This document shows, one piece after another, positions 21,046-30,540 of a stretch of 64,000 nt of DNA; positions within the stretch are counted from its first letter, which is position 1, and the number at the start of each line of letters is the position of its first letter. This stretch comes from Bosea sp. Tri-49 (GTDB lineage Bacteria; Pseudomonadota; Alphaproteobacteria; Rhizobiales; Beijerinckiaceae). The stretch is from contig NZ_CP017946.1 in assembly GCF_003952665.1 (NCBI RefSeq), forward strand, positions 930,001 to 994,000. Reading direction: 5' to 3'. The notes under the pieces are model-generated. The model was not told the DNA's origin, ran no database searches, and was given only the letters and a program-made list of their open reading frames with translations. The translations under genes and the position numbers were made by a program.

Positions 21046-21411
21046 GGCAGCCTCTTGCAGTTGCGCGTTATCTGTTGCCCTGCCTTGCGGGCGCGACAAG
21101 CCTTTTCGCGCTTTGCCATGGCAAGATCACGATCCTGTTGCAGGAACGCCGGGTCACCCCGCTGGCAAAGCTGTGAATTGACGCTGCCGCGCTCGTGGAG
21201 GACAAGAATCGCGAGATCGTGCAGTGCTTTCGCCTTTGCCGCCCATGTTTTGCCAAGGACGACCGGATCATCGCCCATCCGCGAGCGAGCTGGGCTCTGG
21301 CCAAATTGCCGCAGGGGTCGCCTGGAGCACTGCGCGCCCGCGACATCGTCGAGTATGTTTCTCCCGACAAGCAACGATAGTGCGCCCGAGTCGCGCCCTG
21401 AAAGGACCGCT

Positions 21412-22194
21412 ATGATCTTCTCTTCGCTGCGCCGCCTGGCTCTCGCCGGCATCGCCGCCTGTGCGCTCGGCGCCGCCGCTGTGCCGGCCCAGGCCCAGGC
21501 GCTGTCGCCCGACCAGCGCAAGGCGGTGGTCGAGCTGATCCGCGAGACACTGCTGAAGAATCCTGAGCTGATCCAGGAGGCGATGGTCGAGCTCGAAAAG
21601 CGCAATCAGGTCGCGCAGGTCGAGGCGCAGCGCAATGCGCTCGCGGCCGAGAAGGCCAGCCTGACCGATCCCGCGACCTCGGTGATCGCCGGCAACCCGC
21701 AGGGCGACGTCACCCTCGTCGAGTTCATGGATTACAATTGCGGCTTCTGCAAAAGGGCGATGGAAGACGTCCGCGTGCTCGCCAAGGACGATCCCAAGCT
21801 CAAGGTCGTGATCAAGGACTTCCCGATCCTCGGACCGGACTCGGTCGAGGCGAGCCGCGTCGCCATCGCGGTGAAGAACCAGCTCCAGGGCCCGAAATAC
21901 TGGGAGTTCCACCTCAAGCTGATGGCGACGAAGGGCCGGATCAACGGCGCCAAGGCGCTCGAGATCGCGAAGGAAACGGGTGCCGACATCGAGCGCGTCA
22001 AGAAGGAGATGGATGCTCCGGCGACGCGCGCCGTGATCGAGCAGACGGTTGCTCTCGGCGACCGGCTCGGCCTGACCGGCACGCCGGCCTTCATCGTCGG
22101 CGACGAGGTGGTGTTCGGTGCTGTCGGCGCCCCGGCGCTGAAGCAGAAGATCGACGCCGTCCGCAAATGCGGCAAGACGAACTGCAGCGGCTGA
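21412..22194 (+). CDS. DsbA-family periplasmic thiol-disulphide oxidoreductase (Com1/ScsC type)
   Basis: A 260-residue protein with a Sec signal peptide (cleavage near AQAQA), an N-terminal helical segment LSPDQRKAVVELIRETLLKNPELI of the kind that oligomerises ScsC-like proteins, then a thioredoxin fold with active site CGFC (C110, C113) and the cis-proline motif GTPAF. Such proteins shuffle or oxidise disulphides of envelope proteins. The last residues contain two more cysteines (RKCGKTNCSG). No dsbB or dsbD partner is adjacent. Confidence 0.93.
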   Translation: MIFSSLRRLALAGIAACALGAAAVPAQAQALSPDQRKAVVELIRETLLKNPELIQEAMVELEKRNQVAQVEAQRNALAAEKASLTDPATSVIAGNPQGDVTLVEFMDYNCGFCKRAMEDVRVLAKDDPKLKVVIKDFPILGPDSVEASRVAIAVKNQLQGPKYWEFHLKLMATKGRINGAKALEIAKETGADIERVKKEMDAPATRAVIEQTVALGDRLGLTGTPAFIVGDEVVFGAVGAPALKQKIDAVRKCGKTNCSG

Positions 22195-22474
22195 GCGGCT
22201 GAACGCTGGGCCATCTCCATGGATGGCTCAGCAACCCCTGAATCCGTGTTTCGGCCCGTCATTCCTGTGGAACAGCTCCTGGAATGGCGGCGATTTGCAT
22301 AGACAAGGCGCCCGCTCGGCGCCTTCGCCCTTTTCCTGACCCACCAATCCGGGTAAAGACGCGCGACATCGCGAGGCCGTCGGCTTGATCCGGCGCCGTT
22401 CCTTCGCATATGCGCATCTCCTTCGGGACCTTGCCGTCCCGCCCATCGAGCTCACGAAGACGGTGAAATCCGCC

Positions 22475-22939
22475 ATGGCGACCAAGAGCCCCATCGATCC
22501 CGAACTCGTGCGCGAAATGGCGCAACTGATCAACGAGACCGATCTGACCGAGATCGAGGTTCAGAAGGGCGATCTGCGCATCCGCGTGGCCCGCACCATC
22601 ACCGCAACGGTAATGGCGCCGGTCGCGGCTGCACCGGTCTTCGCCGCGGCGCCTGCGGCGGCTCCAGCCGCCGCCCCGATTGAGGCCAAGGCCGCCGCTG
22701 CTCATCCCGGCACGGTCAACTCGCCGATGGTCGGCACCGCCTATCGCCGGCCGTCGCCCGAGGCCAAGCCCTTCATCGAGATCGGCCAGGAGGTGAAGGC
22801 GGGCGAGCGCGTCCTCCTCGTCGAGGCGATGAAGACCTTCAACGACATCGTCGCCCCGCGTGCCGGCAAGGTCGTCGCGATTTTCGTCGAGGATGGCCAG
22901 CCGGTCGAGTACGGCGAGCCCCTGCTGGTGATCGAGTGA
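22475..22939 (+). CDS. accB: Biotin carboxyl carrier protein of acetyl-CoA carboxylase
   Basis: A 154-residue AccB. The N-terminal part ([23 protein letters not shown]) is the region that contacts biotin carboxylase, followed by an Ala/Pro-rich flexible linker (residues 49-76) and the biotinyl domain. Biotin would be attached to K120 in VEAMKT; the residue after Lys is Thr rather than Met, as is usual in this group. It carries CO2 between AccC and the carboxyltransferase for malonyl-CoA formation. The start matches the family's usual N-terminus. accC follows after 29 bases in the same operon. Confidence 0.96.
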   Translation: MATKSPIDPELVREMAQLINETDLTEIEVQKGDLRIRVARTITATVMAPVAAAPVFAAAPAAAPAAAPIEAKAAAAHPGTVNSPMVGTAYRRPSPEAKPFIEIGQEVKAGERVLLVEAMKTFNDIVAPRAGKVVAIFVEDGQPVEYGEPLLVIE

Positions 22940-22968
22940 GGATCCATCCGGGCGGGAGCGGGCTGAAG

Positions 22969-24333
22969 ATGTTCGACAAGATCCTGATCGCCAATCGCGG
23001 CGAGATCGCCTTGCGGGTTTTGCGCGCTGCCAAGGAGCTCGGTATCGCGACCGTCGCGGTCCACTCCACCGCCGACGCCAACGCCATGCATGTGCGCCTC
23101 GCCGACGAGAGCGTCTGCATCGGCCCGCCGCCCGCACGCGAGAGCTATCTCAACATCCCGGCCCTGATCGCCGCCTGCGAGATCACCGGGGCCGATGCCG
23201 TCCACCCCGGCTACGGCTTCCTCTCCGAGAATGCCCGCTTCGCCGAGATTCTGGAGCGGCACAACATTGCCTTCATCGGCCCCAAGGCCGAGCACATCCG
23301 CAGCATGGGCGACAAGATCGAGGCCAAGCGCACCGCCAAGCGCCTCGGCATCCCTTGCGTGCCGGGCTCGGAGGGCGGCGTCGCCGATGACGAGGAGGCG
23401 CTGCGCATCATTCGCGAGATCGGCCTGCCGGTCATCATCAAGGCGGCCTCCGGCGGCGGCGGCAAAGGCATGAAGGTCGTGCGCAGTGAGGACGAGGTCT
23501 CCGTCGCGCTCTCCACGGCCCGCACCGAGGCCAAGGCCAATTTCGGCGACGATGCGGTCTATATCGAGAAGTATCTCGAAAAGCCGCGCCATATCGAGAT
23601 CCAGGTGCTCGGTGACGGCAAGGGCCGGGCAATCCATCTCGGCGAGCGCGACTGCTCGCTGCAGCGCCGCCACCAGAAGGTCTGGGAGGAGGGGCCGTCG
23701 CCTGCACTCAATGCCGGCGAGCGCGACCGGATCGGCAATGTCTGCGCCAAGGCGATGGCCGATATGGGCTATCTCGGCGCCGGCACGATCGAGTTCCTCT
23801 ACGAGGACGGCGAGTTCTATTTCATCGAGATGAACACCCGCATCCAGGTCGAGCATCCGGTCACCGAGATGATCACCGGGATCGACCTCGTCAACGAGCA
23901 GATCAGGATCGCCGCCGGCGCACCGCTCTCGATCCGGCAAGAAGACGTCGTCATCGAGGGGCATGCCATCGAATGCCGCGTCAATGCCGAGCATCACGCG
24001 ACCTTCCGGCCCTCACCGGGCAAGATCGCCTCGTTCCATACGCCGGGCGGGCTCGGCGTGCGGGTCGATTCGGCGGCCTATCAGGGCTATGTCATCCCGC
24101 CGCACTACGACTCGCTGGTCGGCAAGCTGATCGTGCACGGCCGCAACCGGGCAGAATGCCTGATGCGCCTGCGCCGTTCGCTCGACGAATTCGTCGTCGA
24201 CGGCGTCGATACCACGCTGCCGCTGTTCCGCACGCTGGTGCGCAACCCGGACATACTGAACGGCGACTACAACATCCATTGGCTGGAGAAATTCCTCGCC
24301 AATGGCGGCATGGAAGAGCCGGGCGAGGGATAG
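22969..24333 (+). CDS. accC: Biotin carboxylase subunit of acetyl-CoA carboxylase
   Basis: A 454-residue ATP-grasp enzyme that carboxylates the biotin on AccB using bicarbonate and ATP. It starts [16 protein letters not shown], and has [10 protein letters not shown], the glycine-rich ATP loop [10 protein letters not shown], the RDCSLQRR motif, [16 protein letters not shown] with the metal-binding Glu, and AECRVNAE-like IECRVNAEH. Length equals the usual 450 residues. The ATG at 22969 is preferred to an upstream extension overlapping accB. A palindromic repeat starts immediately after the stop codon. Confidence 0.97.
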   Translation: MFDKILIANRGEIALRVLRAAKELGIATVAVHSTADANAMHVRLADESVCIGPPPARESYLNIPALIAACEITGADAVHPGYGFLSENARFAEILERHNIAFIGPKAEHIRSMGDKIEAKRTAKRLGIPCVPGSEGGVADDEEALRIIREIGLPVIIKAASGGGGKGMKVVRSEDEVSVALSTARTEAKANFGDDAVYIEKYLEKPRHIEIQVLGDGKGRAIHLGERDCSLQRRHQKVWEEGPSPALNAGERDRIGNVCAKAMADMGYLGAGTIEFLYEDGEFYFIEMNTRIQVEHPVTEMITGIDLVNEQIRIAAGAPLSIRQEDVVIEGHAIECRVNAEHHATFRPSPGKIASFHTPGGLGVRVDSAAYQGYVIPPHYDSLVGKLIVHGRNRAECLMRLRRSLDEFVVDGVDTTLPLFRTLVRNPDILNGDYNIHWLEKFLANGGMEEPGEG

Positions 24334-24420
24334 CGTCATTGCGAGCGAAGCGAAGCAATCCAGGCGGTAGCGCTCTGTCGCTCCTGGATTACTTTGTCGG
24401 CTTCGCCTCCTCGTTATGAC
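24334..24420. repeat. Interspersed inverted repeat after accC
   Basis: The left arm GTCATTGCGAGCGAAGCGAA and the following CAATCCAGG (to 24364) face an imperfect complement CCTGGATTAC ... TATGAC (24383-24420). This is the common proteobacterial CGTCATTGCGAG-type palindrome. It lies between accC and aat, starting one base after the accC stop, and could separate their expression. Confidence 0.75.
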
Positions 24421-24464
24421 AGAAGCCGTTTGACACGCCCGCCGACCCGCGCTCCCATCGCCTC

Positions 24465-25142
24465 ATGAAGGCCCGCTCCACACCTGCGCGCGCGCCGGCG
24501 ATCACGCCGGAAATCCTGCTGCGCGCCTATGCGGCCGGTGTCTTCCCGATGGCGGAAAGCGCCGACGATCCCGCCCTGTTCTGGGTCGAGCCGGAAATCC
24601 GCGGCATCATTCCCCTCGACGCCTTCCATCTGCCCAGCCGGCTGGCTCGCGTTGTCCGCTCCGATCGATTCGAAATCCGGGTCGATCAGGATTTCGCGGG
24701 AGTCATCGCAGCCTGCGCCGAAAGCCGGCCGGACCGGGCCGAGACCTGGATCAATGGCCGCATCCGGGGGCTCTATGGCGAGCTCTTCCATCTCGGCTAT
24801 GTCCACACCGTCGAATGCTGGCGCGAGGGCAGGCTGGTCGGCGGGCTCTACGGGCTGTCGCTCGGCGCCGCCTTTTTCGGCGAGAGCATGTTCCACCGCG
24901 AGACCGATGCTTCGAAGGTCGCGCTGGTGCATCTTGTCGCCCGGCTGCGGCGCGGGCGCTACCAGCTGCTCGACACCCAGTTCCAGACCGCGCATCTCGC
25001 CCAGTTCGGTACGTGCGAGATTCCGCGCGAGGCCTATCGCGACCTGCTCGACGCGGCAATCCAGGCGGATGGCGATTGGTGGTCCTGGCCGCAGGGGAGC
25101 CGCGTTGGCGGCGAGGCGGCTTTGGCGGAGTTGACTGGCTGA
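24465..25142 (+). CDS. aat: Leucyl/phenylalanyl-tRNA--protein transferase
   Basis: A 225-residue enzyme that adds Leu or Phe from aminoacyl-tRNA to N-terminal Arg/Lys of proteins, making them N-degron substrates of ClpS-ClpAP. Diagnostic blocks are present: [56 protein letters not shown] and [16 protein letters not shown], then [15 protein letters not shown]. Length is normal. The neighbourhood accB-accC-aat is the usual one in Rhizobiales. Confidence 0.95.
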   Translation: MKARSTPARAPAITPEILLRAYAAGVFPMAESADDPALFWVEPEIRGIIPLDAFHLPSRLARVVRSDRFEIRVDQDFAGVIAACAESRPDRAETWINGRIRGLYGELFHLGYVHTVECWREGRLVGGLYGLSLGAAFFGESMFHRETDASKVALVHLVARLRRGRYQLLDTQFQTAHLAQFGTCEIPREAYRDLLDAAIQADGDWWSWPQGSRVGGEAALAELTG

Positions 25143-25149
25143 GAGTCGA

Positions 25150-25530
25150 TCAGGCGGTCGGTCCCTCGATCGCCATCGTCGAGGGCTCCCAGAGCTCGAT
25201 CGGATTGCCCTCAAGATCGTGGATGCGGCAGAAGCGGCCGACCTCGGAATCCCATTCCGGCCGGGTCTCGACGGCGATGCCCGCAGCGCGCAGTGACGCC
25301 ATCATCGCATCGAGATCGTCGACGCGGAAATTGACCATCCATTGTTGCTCGGCTCGGCCGAAATAGTCGGTATTCGCCGCAAACGGGCCGAAGATGGTCG
25401 GCCCGGCATCCTGAGCCCATACGGTCTTGCTCAGATCTGAAATACCGAGATGGCGCTCATACCAGGCGGCGAGGGCTTGCGGATCGCGTCCGCGGAAGAA
25501 CAGGCCGCCGATACCGGTGACCCGCGCCAT
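25150..25530 (-). CDS. VOC-superfamily (glyoxalase-like) protein
   Basis: A 126-residue single VOC domain with two beta-alpha-beta-beta-beta units: a first half starting GIGGLFFRGRDPQALAAWYERHLG, a second with MVNFRVDDLDAMMASLRAAGI, and the late metal-ligand motif DLEGNPIELWEP. The family includes glyoxalases, dioxygenases and resistance proteins; the typical first His ligand is absent, so catalysis is uncertain. It starts three bases after the DUF2155 gene stop, hence the same operon, and converges on aat. Confidence 0.85.
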   Translation of the reverse strand: MARVTGIGGLFFRGRDPQALAAWYERHLGISDLSKTVWAQDAGPTIFGPFAANTDYFGRAEQQWMVNFRVDDLDAMMASLRAAGIAVETRPEWDSEVGRFCRIHDLEGNPIELWEPSTMAIEGPTA

Positions 25531-25533
25531 GAT

Positions 25534-26139
25534 TCAGTTGCCGCCGGCGGGGTCGCGGCCCGGAGCCGGGTTGGTCGGGAAGAAGCGCTGCGACGGAGTC
25601 TGGCGCGGCTGCACCGGCACGCCTTGCGGCGGGGCGACGTCGATGCGCTGGTTCGGCGGCGGTGTCTGCTGAGCTGGACGGGCGGGGCGGCGCTGGTCCG
25701 GCGTAAGCGGCGGCGGCGCCGCTTCCGGCTCCTTCGGGTCGACCACCAGCTCGGTGCCGCCTTTGCAGTCGGTCAGCCAGACATCGTAGATCGCGTGCTC
25801 GACACCATGCAGGCCAGGGCTCGACGCATACATCCAACCGGTGAAGATGCGCCGATACTCATTGTTGAACGTGACCTCGTCGACCTCGGTGAAGGAGGTC
25901 GTCTGCGGCGCCTCGGTCGGCGGGCGCGTCCAGCAGACGCGCGGCGTGATCTGCAAGGCGCCGAACTGCACCGTCTCGTCGATCGCGACCTCGAAGGAGA
26001 TGATCCGGCCGGTGATCTTGTCGAGCCCGGCGAAGACCGCGGTGGGATTGCGGATGCGGTCGGCCTTGGCGGGCACAGCCAGCGCGAGCGCTGCGCCGGA
26101 GACGGCTGCGAGGGCGAGGATCCTGCGGAACGAGAGCAT
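25534..26139 (-). CDS. DUF2155 periplasmic protein
   Basis: A 201-residue exported protein. The signal peptide (RILALAAVSGAALALAVPAKA) is followed by the DUF2155 core: AVFAGLDKITGRIISFEVAIDETVQFGALQITPRVC, then NNEYRRIFTGWMYASSPGLHGVEHAIYDVWLTDC. The C-terminal 65 residues are Pro/Gln-rich and disordered. DUF2155 genes are typical of alphaproteobacteria and usually sit between aat and the NDUFA12 gene; here a block of other genes separates it from NDUFA12. Function unknown. Confidence 0.92.
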   Translation of the reverse strand: MLSFRRILALAAVSGAALALAVPAKADRIRNPTAVFAGLDKITGRIISFEVAIDETVQFGALQITPRVCWTRPPTEAPQTTSFTEVDEVTFNNEYRRIFTGWMYASSPGLHGVEHAIYDVWLTDCKGGTELVVDPKEPEAAPPPLTPDQRRPARPAQQTPPPNQRIDVAPPQGVPVQPRQTPSQRFFPTNPAPGRDPAGGN

Positions 26140-26314
26140 GCTGGTTTGTGATTCTCTTCGAGCGGAGCCGAGGCGCGACGGGGCGCAGTAGCATGCCAAT
26201 CGCAGCGGAAAAAGGGCGGGTGGTGAGGTTCGACGCGCGCAGGCTGTGACCGAAGTGTCAGCTGCGCCCCTCCTGTGTGCATACCAGGCATGTCCGCGCC
26301 AGTGGGTCATGCAG

Positions 26315-26364
26315 TTGCAATCCATTTGCAAATCCATAACCTGCCAATGCCTTGCAAGTGCAAA
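26315..26364 (+). promoter_or_regulatory. Candidate manganese-responsive (Mur/Fur-type) operator before mntH
   Basis: TTGCAA at 26315-26320 and TTTGCAA at 26325-26331 form a dyad (TTGCAA-TCCAT-TTGCAA), and a third copy, TTGCAAGTGCAAA, lies at 26352-26364 just before the start. TGCAA/TTGCA dyads are known in Mur-responsive sites of rhizobial manganese-uptake genes. The consensus is from memory. Confidence 0.45.
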
Positions 26365-26378
26365 ATCGAGGGTTTCGC

Positions 26379-27725
26379 ATGGAAGCGCGCGTCGACGGGA
26401 CGCCATCCGGCTGGCGGAATGATCGCGGCGAGGCTTCGCTGGCTGACGTCCACCGCTCGATCGCGGTGCGCAGTTCCGGACCCGGCTGGCGGCGCGCCGC
26501 CGCCTTCGTCGGCCCGGGCTATCTTGTCGCCGTCGGCTATATGGACCCCGGCAACTGGGCGACCTCGCTCGCCGGCGGCTCGAAGTTCGGCTACACGCTG
26601 CTCGTCGTCGCGCTGGTCTCCAACATCATGGCGATCGTGCTGCAGTCGCTCTGCGCGCGGCTCGCCATCGCCTCGGGCCGCGACCTTGCCCAAGCCTGCC
26701 GCGACGCTTTCCCGAAGCCTATCGCCTATATGCTCTGGTTCCTCGCCGAGATCGCGATCATCGCGACCGATATCGCCGAGGTGATCGGCACCGCGATCGG
26801 CCTCAACCTGATCTTCGGCATTCCGCTCGAGCTCGGCGTGATCATCACCGCGCTCGACGTCTTCCTGATCCTTTATTTGCAGCGGCTCGGCTTCCGCTGG
26901 GTCGAGGCGCTGATCATCACCCTGCTCGGCGTGATCGCGATCTGCTTTGCGATCCAGATCGCGCTCGCTGACCCGGACTGGGGGCAGGTGATCCGTGGCT
27001 TCGCGCCGACCACCGAGATCGTCACCAATCCGGAGATGCTGTACCTCGCGCTCGGCATCCTCGGCGCCACCGTGATGCCGCATAATCTCTATCTGCATTC
27101 GGGCATCGTGCAGACGCGTGCCTATGGCGAAACCCTGCCCGAAAAGCGTCAGGCGCTGACCTACGCCACGATCGATTCGACGGTCGCGCTGATGTTCGCG
27201 CTGCTGATCAATGCCTCGATCTTGATCCTCGCCGCTGCGACCTTCCACAAGACCGGCCAGACGGGAATCGCGGAGCTCGGCGAAGCGCACAAGCTGCTCG
27301 GCCCGCTGCTCGGGCTGGCGATCGCGCCGACGCTGTTCGGCATCGCGCTGCTCTGCTGTGGCATCAACTCGACGGTGACGGCGACGCTGGCCGGCCAGAT
27401 CGTGATGGAGGGTTTCCTCAAGATCAAACTGCCGCCTTGGCTGCGCCGGCTGATCACCCGCGGCATCGCCATCATCCCGGCGGCGGCGGTGACGATCTGG
27501 TATGGCGATGCCGGCACGGCAAAATTGCTGATCCTGACCCAGGTCGTGCTCTCGTTGCAGCTCTCCTTCGCCGTCTTCCCGCTGGTGATGTTCACCGCCG
27601 ACAAGACGAAGATGGGCGAACTCGTCGCGCCGCGCTGGCTCGTCGCCTTCGCCGTCCTGATCGCGGTGGTGATCGCGGCGCTCAACGTCAAGCTGCTGGT
27701 CGATTTCGCTGGTGGGACGGGGTAA
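26379..27725 (+). CDS. mntH: Nramp-family divalent metal (manganese) transporter
   Basis: A 448-residue inner-membrane protein with 11 predicted membrane segments that imports Mn(II), and to a lesser extent Fe(II), with protons. The metal-site motifs are intact: DPGN in the first helix ([15 protein letters not shown]) and MPHNLYLHS in helix 6. The ATG at 26379 is chosen; an upstream in-frame TTG at 26352 overlaps the operator-like repeat. A TTGCAA dyad upstream suggests repression by a Mur/Fur-type regulator. The gene is divergent from DUF2155. Confidence 0.94.
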   Translation: MEARVDGTPSGWRNDRGEASLADVHRSIAVRSSGPGWRRAAAFVGPGYLVAVGYMDPGNWATSLAGGSKFGYTLLVVALVSNIMAIVLQSLCARLAIASGRDLAQACRDAFPKPIAYMLWFLAEIAIIATDIAEVIGTAIGLNLIFGIPLELGVIITALDVFLILYLQRLGFRWVEALIITLLGVIAICFAIQIALADPDWGQVIRGFAPTTEIVTNPEMLYLALGILGATVMPHNLYLHSGIVQTRAYGETLPEKRQALTYATIDSTVALMFALLINASILILAAATFHKTGQTGIAELGEAHKLLGPLLGLAIAPTLFGIALLCCGINSTVTATLAGQIVMEGFLKIKLPPWLRRLITRGIAIIPAAAVTIWYGDAGTAKLLILTQVVLSLQLSFAVFPLVMFTADKTKMGELVAPRWLVAFAVLIAVVIAALNVKLLVDFAGGTG

Positions 27726-27921
27726 CGCGCACGAGACCTTGCGCCCGGCGATTTGGCCGGAATCTGCGCAACAGCCTATCGGCCTGATGCAAGGTCCACA
27801 GCACGGCTGCACGGATCGCGGCGCGACGCTCGGACAAAGCGAGCCGGCGATGGTGCTCGATGAGTTCGGGCGTCACGATCGGCCGGCTGGCGGTGCGCCC
27901 TTCTGGAAACGGGGTCGTCAT
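27688..27921 (-). CDS. Small basic protein of unknown function
   Basis: A 77-residue reading frame whose start overlaps the stop of the upstream ABM-fold gene by four bases (ATGA), a sign of coupling. It is rich in Arg and has a helical core ([35 protein letters not shown]). Its last 38 bases overlap the 3' end of mntH on the other strand. I recognise no family; the coupling is the main support. Confidence 0.5.
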   Translation of the reverse strand: MTTPFPEGRTASRPIVTPELIEHHRRLALSERRAAIRAAVLWTLHQADRLLRRFRPNRRAQGLVRVTPSHQRNRPAA

Positions 27922-28259
27922 TCGCCGGAGCCGGGTTCGCCCGCCCGGACCTTGGCTGGCGAGCCGCGGCTGCGCAGGACATTGCAGATCTGGACGCTGT
28001 AGCCGCTGAAGAAGCTCTCGATGCCGTGCTTCTTGGCCTTGGCGTGCTCCGGGTGAATTCGCCAGGCGCGCAAGGCGTCCTCGGACTCGAACTCGACGAT
28101 CGTCACCCGCTCGCCATCCTCGGCCGTGAAGCCTTTGTGGGAAATGTAGCCGGGGATGGTTCGCGCGAGCTCGCTCATGCGCTTGGCCATGGTGGCGTAT
28201 TCGGACTGAGCCTCGGGGTTCAGGCGGGAGCGGAATACCGTGACGATCATCTGGGTCAT
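27918..28259 (-). CDS. ABM-fold monooxygenase-like protein
   Basis: A 113-residue protein with one ABM domain: MIVTVFRSRLNPEAQSEY, then YISHKGFTAEDGERVTIVEFES and ALRAWRIHPEHAKAKKHG. The WxxHPEH segment is shared by several haem- or quinone-oxidising family members, but the substrate is unknown. A Fur-box-like sequence lies about 100 bases upstream, which would fit a role tied to iron or haem; that is speculative. The small basic gene follows with a four-base overlap. Confidence 0.83.
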   Translation of the reverse strand: MTQMIVTVFRSRLNPEAQSEYATMAKRMSELARTIPGYISHKGFTAEDGERVTIVEFESEDALRAWRIHPEHAKAKKHGIESFFSGYSVQICNVLRSRGSPAKVRAGEPGSGE

Positions 28260-28357
28260 CTCTGCTGAAGGGCGGGGCGGCCTCGCGCAGTTGCGCTGGC
28301 GTCTTGCCGTCAGAGGGAGATGCGCCTCACAAAATCATAAATCAAATGCATATTACC

Positions 28358-28370
28358 GATAATGATTATG
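28358..28370 (-). promoter_or_regulatory. Fur-box-like AT-rich sequence upstream of the ABM gene
   Basis: GATAATGATTATG matches the first nine bases of the classical Fur box (GATAATGAT) and sits in an AT-rich patch (28330-28380) unlike its surroundings, about 100 bases before the ABM-fold start and at the 3' end of the LysR gene. Only half of a full box matches. Confidence 0.3.
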
Positions 28371-28384
28371 TCTATTTTGTCGCG

Positions 28385-29281
28385 CTAGAGCATTGCCTGG
28401 AGTTCGCCTGCGAGCTTCCGGATGGCCGGGCCGAAACGCCCTGGAACGGCATTTTCGATCAACGCTACATGGGTGGAAATCTGGAAGTCGCTGACTTCGA
28501 GAATATGCAGGCCATGACGATGCGGGCTGTGCTCGAACTGCCGGCGCGGAACCAGGCCGAGGCCTCCGCCGTGATGCAGCAGCGATAGTTGAAGGTCTTC
28601 GCCGAAGACCTCGGCGGCGATACGGATCGCCAGGTTCTGCCGGTCGAAGGACCGTTCCAGCGCAGCCCGGCAGCCGCATCCGCGAGGGTTTAGAAGCCAG
28701 CCTTCCTCGGCCAGATCGCGCAGCCGCCATGGGCTGCCGTCAGGGCCGACGGGAGCTCTCGATGCAGAGACGACGACAACCTGCTCGCTGCCGAGCGAGT
28801 GGCTGAGCAGCCCGGTCGGAATCGTGTGCGCGTCCGTCAGCAGTCCGACGGCGCAGTCGATGGCGCCGGTGCGGACATCCTCGATGAGCCTGGTGCTCCA
28901 GTTCGAGCTGATTTGCATCCGGGTCCGCGGGAAGGAGCGCCGCACGGCATCCAGCGGTGTCGTCAGCACGATCTCGCCGAGCCCATGGGCGACGCCGACC
29001 CGCAGGTCCCCAGCCGGATCAGCGGCAGGGTCGGCACAGGCCTCCAACTCGGCGACGGCCAGCAGGACACGTCGGCAATGCTCGAGCACATGCTGGCCGA
29101 AGGCGGTCAATGTCGCCGGCTTTACCGATCGATCGAACAGGTGCTCCGCACCGATCGTCGCCTCGAAATTCTGGATACGCCGGGTGGTCGCGGGTTGAGT
29201 CAGGTGCAGCCGCGCGGCGGCGCGATTGACCGAGCCCGTCTCAGCGGCTGCGACGAAGGCCTGAATGTCCTGAAGATTCAT
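28385..29281 (-). CDS. LysR-family transcriptional regulator
   Basis: A 298-residue LysR protein. The helix-turn-helix covers the N-terminal 60 residues (SVNRAAARLHLTQPATTRRIQNFEATIG), and the inducer domain is recognisable from DLRVGVAHGLGEIVLTTPLDAVRR onward with a late GGGLGLVPRRQFE motif. It lies on the same strand between NDUFA12 and the ABM-fold gene. A target may be the downstream ABM gene, but nothing divergent is adjacent, so its regulon is not evident. Confidence 0.92.
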   Translation of the reverse strand: MNLQDIQAFVAAAETGSVNRAAARLHLTQPATTRRIQNFEATIGAEHLFDRSVKPATLTAFGQHVLEHCRRVLLAVAELEACADPAADPAGDLRVGVAHGLGEIVLTTPLDAVRRSFPRTRMQISSNWSTRLIEDVRTGAIDCAVGLLTDAHTIPTGLLSHSLGSEQVVVVSASRAPVGPDGSPWRLRDLAEEGWLLNPRGCGCRAALERSFDRQNLAIRIAAEVFGEDLQLSLLHHGGGLGLVPRRQFEHSPHRHGLHILEVSDFQISTHVALIENAVPGRFGPAIRKLAGELQAML

Positions 29282-29360
29282 AATGCATCTGCATAAACCG
29301 GAAGTGTCTATGCAGGAAAGGCATAATTATCGGACGCCGCGACGGGTGGCCGCCTGCCGC

Positions 29361-29771
29361 TCAGCGGCCGGGCGTCCAGGCTTGGTAGTCGCCGGTCGCG
29401 GCCGGGGTCTCGTTGTCGCCGAGCGTCGAGCCCTTCGGGCGGTAGGCCAGCGCCGTGCCGGTGTGGTTCGGCTGGTGCGGCTTCTGCCACTCGCGGGCGA
29501 CGTATTTTTCCTCGGACGGGGCGACGTCGACGGTGTGATGCAGCCAGCCATTCCAGCCGGGCGGAATCATCGAGGCCTCGGCCGGGCCATTATAGACGAC
29601 CCAGCGGCGCTGGATGCCGAGCGCCTTGTCCTTCTTGCCGCCCTTGGTGCGGTAGTAGATGTTGCCGAACTCGTCCTCGCCGACCTTCTCGCCGAAGCGC
29701 CAGGTGTGGAAGCGCGTGCCCATGGTCTGGCCGTTCCACCAGGTGAAGATCTGGAGCAGGGTCTGGTTCAT
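29361..29771 (-). CDS. NADH:ubiquinone oxidoreductase NDUFA12-family subunit
   Basis: A 136-residue homologue of the mitochondrial complex I accessory subunit NDUFA12 (B17.2), found in alphaproteobacteria. Core motifs: TRFHTWRFGEKVGEDEFGNIYY, then RRWVVYNGPAEASMIPPGWNGWLHH and KPHQPNHTGTALAYRP. It probably binds the peripheral arm of complex I. In related genomes it commonly follows aat and DUF2155; here about 3.2 kb separates them. Confidence 0.94.
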   Translation of the reverse strand: MNQTLLQIFTWWNGQTMGTRFHTWRFGEKVGEDEFGNIYYRTKGGKKDKALGIQRRWVVYNGPAEASMIPPGWNGWLHHTVDVAPSEEKYVAREWQKPHQPNHTGTALAYRPKGSTLGDNETPAATGDYQAWTPGR

Positions 29772-29844
29772 CGCTTCGCGTCCGCGCAGGCCTCAGGCCG
29801 TCGCGCGACTTATGAAGATGCGGGTGCGCGATGTCCAGTGCGGC

Positions 29845-30540
29845 TCAGCGCAGCAGCGAGCGTGCGGTCGGCACGAGGCGGGCGATATCCGGGGGCCGGC
29901 CGTTGCCGACTGGAACCGCCCGCAAGGCGGCTTCGAGCGCCGGTATCGCCTGCGCGACCGCAGGCCGGACGAGCGTGACGGCCGCGCATTCGCCCTCGCG
30001 CACGGGTAGCTGCTTGAAGCCGTTCTCGCTGCGGTCGCTGATCAGGCTGGCGATCACGGCGCCGCCGGTTGAGCCTACCGCATCGGCGACCGCCTTCGCC
30101 GCAAGCACGGCCTCAGCGTCGGCGGCCCCGGGCGCGAGATGATGGATGGCGACGATGTAGTTGTGCCCGTCCTCAAGATCGATCGTGCTCGGCGGCAGCC
30201 GTTCGAGGCCGGATGTGTCCAAGCCGGAGCCAGGCGTTGCCGGCTTCAGCATGAGCACGTCGTGCCATTCCAGCATCGTCTCGTTCGCCGCCGGGCCATG
30301 CTGCGCCCAGACCGGTCCATCATAGAAGGCGGGGAGGGCGCGGGTGCGCGCTTCCTGGTCGGCAAAGCCGCGGAACCAGACGAACTGGTCGGGCGCCGCG
30401 GGATCGCGGAACTGGCAGACCACGCTCATGCCGACCGCCTCCTGCGTCTCGACGAGATGGGTGTCGAAGACGCGGATCAGCGTCTCGCGCGCGCCGGGCT
30501 TCAAGGTGTAGCGGCGCAGTTCGAAGACTGTGTCGGTCAT
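29845..30540 (-). CDS. NIPSNAP-family protein
   Basis: A 231-residue protein with two ABM-like halves. The N-terminal half starts VFELRRYTLKPGARETLIRVFDTHLVE and has DQFVWFRGFADQEARTRAL, the NIPSNAP signature; the second half (DGHNYIVAIHHLAPGAADAEAVL) is more diverged. NIPSNAP proteins are small ligand- or carbonyl-associated proteins without a fixed activity. It is 73 bases upstream of NDUFA12 on the same strand and may share its transcript. Confidence 0.88.
   Translation of the reverse strand: MTDTVFELRRYTLKPGARETLIRVFDTHLVETQEAVGMSVVCQFRDPAAPDQFVWFRGFADQEARTRALPAFYDGPVWAQHGPAANETMLEWHDVLMLKPATPGSGLDTSGLERLPPSTIDLEDGHNYIVAIHHLAPGAADAEAVLAAKAVADAVGSTGGAVIASLISDRSENGFKQLPVREGECAAVTLVRPAVAQAIPALEAALRAVPVGNGRPPDIARLVPTARSLLR

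Noticed and set aside
28304..28588. 94-codon plus-strand frame overlapping the 3' end of the LysR gene
   Set aside because: It lies antisense to the conserved C-terminus of a clear LysR protein and has no ribosome site.
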